Positions 57,386 to 64,000 of a stretch of 64,000 bases of DNA are shown here, piece after piece. This DNA comes from Planctomycetota bacterium (lineage in GTDB: Bacteria > Planctomycetota > Phycisphaerae > Phycisphaerales > UBA1924): positions 930,001 to 994,000 of the forward strand of contig JBCBSM010000001.1 in NCBI GenBank assembly GCA_039819165.1, given 5' to 3'. The translations under genes and the position numbers were made by a program. How positions within the stretch are numbered: position 1 is the first letter of the stretch; every line of letters begins with the position of its first letter. The notes beneath the pieces are model-generated. The model was not told the origin of the DNA. It searched no databases and was given only the letters and a program-made list of their open reading frames with translations.

Positions 57386-58348
57386 ATGCTCGGATCACCT
57401 GGAAACTCTGGCAAGCAGGGCGGTTCGCTCGGCGGGGGCTTCCTCCCGGAGGACTACGTCCAGCGGAAGGCCGAGAACCGCGCCAACGTTATTGGCCTCT
57501 CGCTGTTCTGCGCCGTGATGGGCACGGTGGTCGCCGCCTTCTTCGTGACCAACCGCAGCTGGACCACCGTGCACCAGGAGCGCGAGAGCATCGCGCGGCA
57601 GTACTCGGCGGCCGAGCCCGAGATCGAGAAGCTGATCGAACTCGAGGAGCAGAAGGAGCAGATGCTCCAGAAGGCCGAGATCGTGACGGCCCTCATCGAA
57701 CCCATCCCCCGCAGCATCCTGATGGCCGAGATCGTCACTCGGATGCCCGAGGGCATGACGCTGCTGACCGTCGAGCTGGACGGCAAGCGGGTGGCCGAGG
57801 CGGCGACGAACAAGAACGCCAAGCCGACCGATAGCCGCGCCTCGGCGCGGGGGCGGCAGACGCGCTCGCTAGGCGGCCGCAAGGCCGGCGCGAGCGCCGA
57901 GACCGAGACGTCGTCCAAGATCCTGCCCCCCCGCTACGACTACACGCTCCAGATCGTCGGCGTCACGCAGGCGAACACCGAGATCGCCGACTACCTCGAG
58001 GCGCTCAAGGCCTCCCCGCTGCTGCGGCGCGTCGAGCTGGCGTACGTCGAGTCGCAGAAGATCAAGGAACTCGCCCTCCGCAAGTTCGAGATCTCGGCCC
58101 AGATCGATCCACGGGCCGACGCGCGGGGCATCGAGCCCGACCTCGAATCGGCCGACGCCATGAAGCTCGAGGGCAACAAGATCCCGCTCGAGACCGCTGA
58201 TACGACGGGCGATGAGCCGCCGGCGATCGAGCCGGTCGAGACGGTCGAGTCCGACGGCCCGGTTGAGGTCGCGGACCCCGGCGCTGAGCCCGCCGCCGAG
58301 GATCCCGAGGCGTTCACCACCGTGCCCGATGACCCGGGAGGCCAGTAG
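57386..58348 (+). CDS. PilN-like pilus or type II secretion inner-membrane protein
   Basis: A 320-residue protein with GGGAGGA before its ATG. A short cytosolic N-terminus (GGGFLPEDYVQRKAENRAN) could bind PilM, as the PilN N-terminal peptide does. One membrane helix (VIGLSLFCAVMGTVVAAFFV) is followed by a coiled coil and a ferredoxin-like periplasmic domain (PRSILMAEIVTRMPEGMTLL, YDYTLQIVGVTQANTEIADYL, SPLLRRVELAYVES). A basic Ser/Arg linker interrupts the domain near residue 150, and the last 75 residues are an acidic disordered tail absent from usual PilN. It lies between pilM and pilO. Confidence 0.85.
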   Translation: MLGSPGNSGKQGGSLGGGFLPEDYVQRKAENRANVIGLSLFCAVMGTVVAAFFVTNRSWTTVHQERESIARQYSAAEPEIEKLIELEEQKEQMLQKAEIVTALIEPIPRSILMAEIVTRMPEGMTLLTVELDGKRVAEAATNKNAKPTDSRASARGRQTRSLGGRKAGASAETETSSKILPPRYDYTLQIVGVTQANTEIADYLEALKASPLLRRVELAYVESQKIKELALRKFEISAQIDPRADARGIEPDLESADAMKLEGNKIPLETADTTGDEPPAIEPVETVESDGPVEVADPGAEPAAEDPEAFTTVPDDPGGQ

Positions 58349-58885
58349 ATGAAGTTCGGCGTCCGAGAGATCGTGCTGCTGGTCGTGCTGTTCGCCGTGC
58401 CACTGGCGAGCTATTGGTTCGTGTTCCGGCCGCAGAACACGCAGATCGAGCGGGCCCGCGAGGAGATCGCGCTGCGGCGCGACAAGCTCGAGCGGCTGCA
58501 GCAGGAGAGCGCCCGCCGCGGCACGCTGGAGGCCGCCACGCAGGAGATCTCCACGCGGATCGACGCGATCGAGGCGCGCCTGCCCACCAACAAGGAACTG
58601 GCCGACGTCGTCCGGCAGATTTCGGACCTAGCGACCGACGCCGACCTGCAGCAGCCGACCATCGTGACCGAGAAGCCGGTGAAGGCGGCGCTCTACCTCG
58701 AGCAGCCGCTGAAGGTGGAGCTGCAGGGCGACTTCCGCGGGTTCTACCGCTTCCTGCTCGAGCTCGAGCAGATGGAGCGGATCACGCGGATGACCAACAT
58801 CAGCGTCAAGCGATCGGACTCGATCGACGGGCACATGATGGCCGAGTTCACGCTGAGCATCTACTTCCAGGATGAGGAGGCGTGA
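58349..58885 (+). CDS. pilO: type IV pilus assembly protein PilO-like
   Basis: A 178-residue protein whose ATG directly follows the stop codon of the PilN-like gene. It has one membrane helix (VLLVVLFAVPLASYWFVF), a coiled coil (about residues 32-85) and a ferredoxin-like domain: LKVELQGDFRGFYRFLLELEQMERI matches the PilO pattern for its dimerisation helix and strand. PilO pairs with PilN in the inner-membrane alignment complex. The TGA stop overlaps the next ATG. Confidence 0.9.
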   Translation: MKFGVREIVLLVVLFAVPLASYWFVFRPQNTQIERAREEIALRRDKLERLQQESARRGTLEAATQEISTRIDAIEARLPTNKELADVVRQISDLATDADLQQPTIVTEKPVKAALYLEQPLKVELQGDFRGFYRFLLELEQMERITRMTNISVKRSDSIDGHMMAEFTLSIYFQDEEA

Positions 58886-59487
58886 TGAGCACCGATCCCG
58901 TCGGCCCCCCCGAGGGCGTCAGCGATGAGCAGCAGGGCTTCGAGGCCTACTCGCTCGAGACCAAGCGGAAGATCCCGGTGCAGCTGGTGGTCGTCGCGGT
59001 GGTGCTCGTGGTCGCGGGCGGCGTCATCTACTGGATGCACCTGCGGGGCACCTCGCCGGCCAAGAAGCTCAAGCCCGTCGAGATGAAGTTCACCATCGAG
59101 CAGACGCAGGCCCGCCACTTCGAGGGCGAGGAGCGGATCATGCGGGAGCTGACCCGCTCGGGCCCGCCGCCGCAGGTGCCGCTAGAGGACATCGACGCCA
59201 ACCCCTTCCAGCTCGATCGCACGCCCGACGTGCAAGAGGCCATCCTGACCGGGCAGCCCGAGCAGACCGTGGCGCCCGACATCGCGCGGGCCGAGCGGCT
59301 GCTGGACAACGTCGTCGTCGAGATGGTGCTCGACAATCCGCGCAACCCGCTGGCGAAGATCAACGGCACGATCTACAGGCTGGGACACGAGGTCGACGGC
59401 ATGCTCGAGGTGGTCGGGATCTCGGGCCGCTCGGTCACGCTCCGCTACAAGACGGTGATGCGGACCATCGAGATGGACGGCAAGTAG
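58885..59487 (+). CDS. PilP-like or GspC-like single-span membrane protein
   Basis: A 200-residue protein whose ATG overlaps the pilO stop by one base, with AGGAGG upstream. One membrane helix (VQLVVVAVVLVVAGGVIYW) is followed by a polar linker and a C-terminal beta-type domain (LEVVGISGRSVTLRYKTVMRTIEM) similar in size to the HR domain of GspC/PilP. Unlike PilP it has no lipobox, which makes it closer to GspC in topology. Position in the operon is that of PilP. Confidence 0.75.
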   Translation: MSTDPVGPPEGVSDEQQGFEAYSLETKRKIPVQLVVVAVVLVVAGGVIYWMHLRGTSPAKKLKPVEMKFTIEQTQARHFEGEERIMRELTRSGPPPQVPLEDIDANPFQLDRTPDVQEAILTGQPEQTVAPDIARAERLLDNVVVEMVLDNPRNPLAKINGTIYRLGHEVDGMLEVVGISGRSVTLRYKTVMRTIEMDGK

Positions 59488-59557
59488 CAGCGTCGCCGAA
59501 CGCCGCGAGCAGACTCCGCCGACCAGCGCCGCACGCCCGGACCCTCGCGAGGACGCG

Positions 59558-61552
59558 ATGAGCAAGCACAACCTCGACGACATCCTCAGCGAGCTGGGCG
59601 GCGATCCGAGCAAGCCGGGCAAGAGCGGCAAGCACCGCATCGACGAGTCGGAGGAGGCCTTCAGCCCGCTGCCCTCGATGCCCGCCCACCAGGGCGCCGA
59701 CGCCAAGCAGTCGATCGAGGACGACCCGGCCGTCAAGCGGCACACCGACGCCCCCGAGGCGCAGGTCGGCAAGGCCATCAGCGACGTGCTGTCGCCCGAG
59801 GAACTGGGCGAGGGCTTCGCCGACGAGGGCGACACCAGCGAGCTGGCCGATGCGCTGATCGCCAGCGGCACGGTCGGCGCCGGCGACGTCGCCGAAGCGC
59901 AGAACATCGTGCGACAGACCCCCGGGCGGCGGCTGGTCGACGTGCTCATCGAGCGGGGCGCCGACGAGGCGGGAGTGCAGCAGGCCGTCGCGACCGCCAA
60001 CGGGCTCGCCTTCGAGCGGGTCGACCTGGACCGCGGCCTCGACGGCGGCTTCGACGGCATGATGCTCCAGCGGCTCGGCGGCGAATTCTGCAAGGAGCAG
60101 CAGGTGCTGCCGCTGCGGATGGAGGGCCAGCGTGCCGTCATCGGGCTGGTCCGCCCCGACGACGTCTTCCTGCTCGACGACCTCCGCGAGCGGCTTGGCG
60201 TCGTAGGCGTCAAGGTCGTCGTCGTCACCAGCCTGGACATCCGCACGGCGCTCGACATCGCCGGCATGGGCGAGCAGGAGCCCGCCGACGACGTCGACCT
60301 CTCGGAGATCCTCGACCAGGTCGACGAGCAGGACGTCCAGGTCGACGAGAAGAGCGACACCCAGGAGGTCAACCTCGAGCAGCAGGCCGGCGAGGGTCCG
60401 GTCATCCGCTACGTGAACTACATCATCCAGCAGGCCATCAAGGAGGGCGCCAGCGACATCCACGTCGAGCCCGCCGACAAGAAGCTCAAGGTCCGCTTCC
60501 GCATCGACGGCGTGCTCTTCGAGGGCATGAACCCGCCGGCGGCCATGTCGGCAGCGATCACCAGCCGCCTGAAGATCATGGCCAACCTGGACATCTCCGA
60601 GCGCCGCATCCCGCAGGACGGCCGCATCCGCTGCCAGGTCGCCGGCCGCAAGCTCGACCTCCGCATGTCGACGCTGCCGAACACCTACGGCGAGAAGACG
60701 GTGCTGCGTATCCTCGACACCAAGTCGATCAACGTGCAGCTCGAAGATCTGGGCTTCTCGCCCGACGCCCTGACCATCTGGCGGGGACTGGTCACCGAGC
60801 CCCACGGCATCACGCTGGTGACCGGCCCGACCGGCTCGGGTAAGACGACCACGCTGTACTCGTCGCTGCGGACGCTCGACAAGAACAAGATGAACATCTC
60901 GACCGTCGAGGATCCGGTGGAGTACCACCTCGACGGCGTCACGCAGACCCAGACGCACGAGAAGATCGGGATGACCTTCGCCAAGGCGCTCAAGGCGCTG
61001 CTGCGGCAGGACCCCGACGTCATCATGCTCGGCGAGATCCGCGACATGGAGACCGCCCTGACGGCGGTGCAGGCGGCGCTCACGGGCCACCTGGTGCTCA
61101 GCACGCTGCACACCAACGACGCGCCCTCGAGCATCACCCGCCTGGTGAACATCGGGCTCGAGCCCTTCCTCGTAGGCGCGGCGGTCAACGGCGTGCTCGC
61201 CCAGCGGCTGCTGCGGCGGCTGTGCAAGCACTGCAAGAAGCAGGACCGCCCGGGCGAGGAAATGGCCGACTTCCTGGAGATGCAGGGCCTGCCCAGCGAC
61301 CAGGTGTGGACGGCGGTGGGTTGCGACAAGTGCCGCGGCACCGGCTACTCGGGCCGCGTGGGCATCTACGAGCTGCTGGCGGTCGACGATCAGCTCCGCG
61401 ACATCATCGCGGGCAACCCCAACGTCAGCGAGTTCCGCCGGCTGTGCCTCGAGCGGGGCATGGTGTCGCTGCGGATGGACGGCATGGCCAAGGTCCGCGA
61501 GGGCCTGTCAACCGTCCAAGAAGTCCTCCGCGTGACCGACGGCGGCCACTAG
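59558..61552 (+). CDS. type IV pilus/type II secretion ATPase (PilB/GspE)
   Basis: A 664-residue hexameric secretion ATPase. N-terminal disordered and MshEN-like regions (residues 1-260) precede the GspE core. Walker A is GPTGSGKTTTLYSSL (about residues 420-435), Walker B lies in DVIMLGEIRDMETA, the Asp box is ISTVEDPVEYHL and the His box LVLSTLHTNDAP. The zinc-binding tetracysteine is at about residues 555-592 (CKHC and CDKC). Such ATPases drive pilus polymerisation or protein secretion. It ends the operon beginning with pilM; the platform protein (PilC/GspF) is not in the window. Confidence 0.93.
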   Translation: MSKHNLDDILSELGGDPSKPGKSGKHRIDESEEAFSPLPSMPAHQGADAKQSIEDDPAVKRHTDAPEAQVGKAISDVLSPEELGEGFADEGDTSELADALIASGTVGAGDVAEAQNIVRQTPGRRLVDVLIERGADEAGVQQAVATANGLAFERVDLDRGLDGGFDGMMLQRLGGEFCKEQQVLPLRMEGQRAVIGLVRPDDVFLLDDLRERLGVVGVKVVVVTSLDIRTALDIAGMGEQEPADDVDLSEILDQVDEQDVQVDEKSDTQEVNLEQQAGEGPVIRYVNYIIQQAIKEGASDIHVEPADKKLKVRFRIDGVLFEGMNPPAAMSAAITSRLKIMANLDISERRIPQDGRIRCQVAGRKLDLRMSTLPNTYGEKTVLRILDTKSINVQLEDLGFSPDALTIWRGLVTEPHGITLVTGPTGSGKTTTLYSSLRTLDKNKMNISTVEDPVEYHLDGVTQTQTHEKIGMTFAKALKALLRQDPDVIMLGEIRDMETALTAVQAALTGHLVLSTLHTNDAPSSITRLVNIGLEPFLVGAAVNGVLAQRLLRRLCKHCKKQDRPGEEMADFLEMQGLPSDQVWTAVGCDKCRGTGYSGRVGIYELLAVDDQLRDIIAGNPNVSEFRRLCLERGMVSLRMDGMAKVREGLSTVQEVLRVTDGGH

Positions 61553-61689
61553 CCGCCCCGGCGACTTCAAGCCGCGGGCATTCCCGGACTTACCTCCGAA
61601 ACGACCCTGAGCTAGGCCGCGTATTGCCGGCCGGAGGCGCCGTTGTATCGGCTTGGGGGACGAGCCGGGACGGGCCCAGGAGAATCGAC

Positions 61690-63822
<2,133 letters not shown>

Positions 63823-63885
63823 GCCGGTTCGCGAGGGCACAGGGCGGCCCCCGGGCCGCCAGGAGCGTCCCCTCCTTGGAGCAAG

Positions 63886-63923
63886 CCGGGGCCGATCCCA
63901 GCGATCGGCCCCGGTTTGTCTTT
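63886..63923 (+). terminator. intrinsic terminator of the protease gene
   Basis: A perfect 12-bp stem CCGGGGCCGATC/GATCGGCCCCGG with a five-base loop (63886-63914), followed by TTTGTCTTT. It lies 64 bases after the protease stop codon and is the clearest terminator in the window. Confidence 0.8.
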
Positions 63924-63983
63924 GGGTTTTGATCGCAATCGGATGACGCCGAAGGCCAACAATGCCGGGAAGGGAGGATGCAC

Positions 63984-64000
63984 ATGGCTCCACGTCCGAT
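63984..64000 (+). CDS. start of a further gene, truncated by the window edge
   Basis: An ATG at 63984 lies six bases behind a strong AGGGAGG and opens a frame (Met-Ala-Pro-Arg-Pro) that runs off the window. Too little is visible to name it. Confidence 0.5.

Overview
The window is very GC-rich, gene-dense bacterial chromosome with short gaps and many ATGA/GTGA stop-start overlaps. Several features point to the Planctomycetota, most likely the class Phycisphaerae: a secreted protease ending in paired dockerin/EF-hand-like repeats (DGDGxLTxFDFL), tandem secreted fibro-slime-domain proteins, a futalosine-pathway gene, a carotenoid desaturase beside an aldehyde dehydrogenase, and a MurA with the active-site cysteine. 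This assignment is an inference from gene content; no rRNA is present.

Layout. 1-5.8 kb: the end of nuoD, then nuoE about 4 kb away, separated and followed by unrelated small genes on alternating strands. 5.9-12.2 kb: DUF1579 protein, PrpB-type lyase, a protein with a histone-like basic tail, apaG, and a kynureninase/ACMSD operon. 12.2-26 kb: carB, glmS, the divergent aldehyde dehydrogenase/CrtI-like pair, aat, two tandem small membrane proteins, guaB, a Bax-inhibitor-1-like protein and ychF. 26.2-26.65 kb: a tRNA-Arg(CCU) gene split by a 338-nt group I intron. 26.7-33.3 kb: a lipoprotein, two fibro-slime proteins, murA, an hpf-ptsN-ptsH-Trm112-like operon, a DUF502 protein and tRNA-Ile(GAU). 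33.4-40.6 kb: an RND efflux adaptor/pump pair, an alpha/beta hydrolase and an HtrA protease. 40.6-44 kb: a GNAT-trmB-queC-queE tRNA-modification operon and a divergent thioesterase. 44-55.9 kb: a 1537-residue AsmA-like protein, LOG-family protein, lipoprotein, Na+/Ca2+ antiporter, degenerate HD-GYP protein, orphan membrane-fusion protein and futalosine hydrolase. 56-61.5 kb: a pilM-N-O-P-like/pilB type IV pilus or type II secretion operon. 61.7-63.9 kb: a secreted trypsin-like protease closed by a strong terminator, after which another gene starts at the window edge.

The most unusual element is the group I intron in the anticodon loop of tRNA-Arg(CCU). Its P4, P5, P6a, P7, P8 and P9 helices can be traced, it ends in the expected terminal G, and P7 differs from the classical bacterial tRNA introns by a base-pair-preserving change. 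A second theme is promoter architecture. Several genes have a TANNNT -10-like hexamer 5-7 nt before the start codon and no Shine-Dalgarno sequence, which suggests leaderless mRNAs. In four divergent gene pairs one near-palindromic core can be read as a -10 element in both directions.

No CRISPR array, insertion sequence, prophage or integrase was seen.
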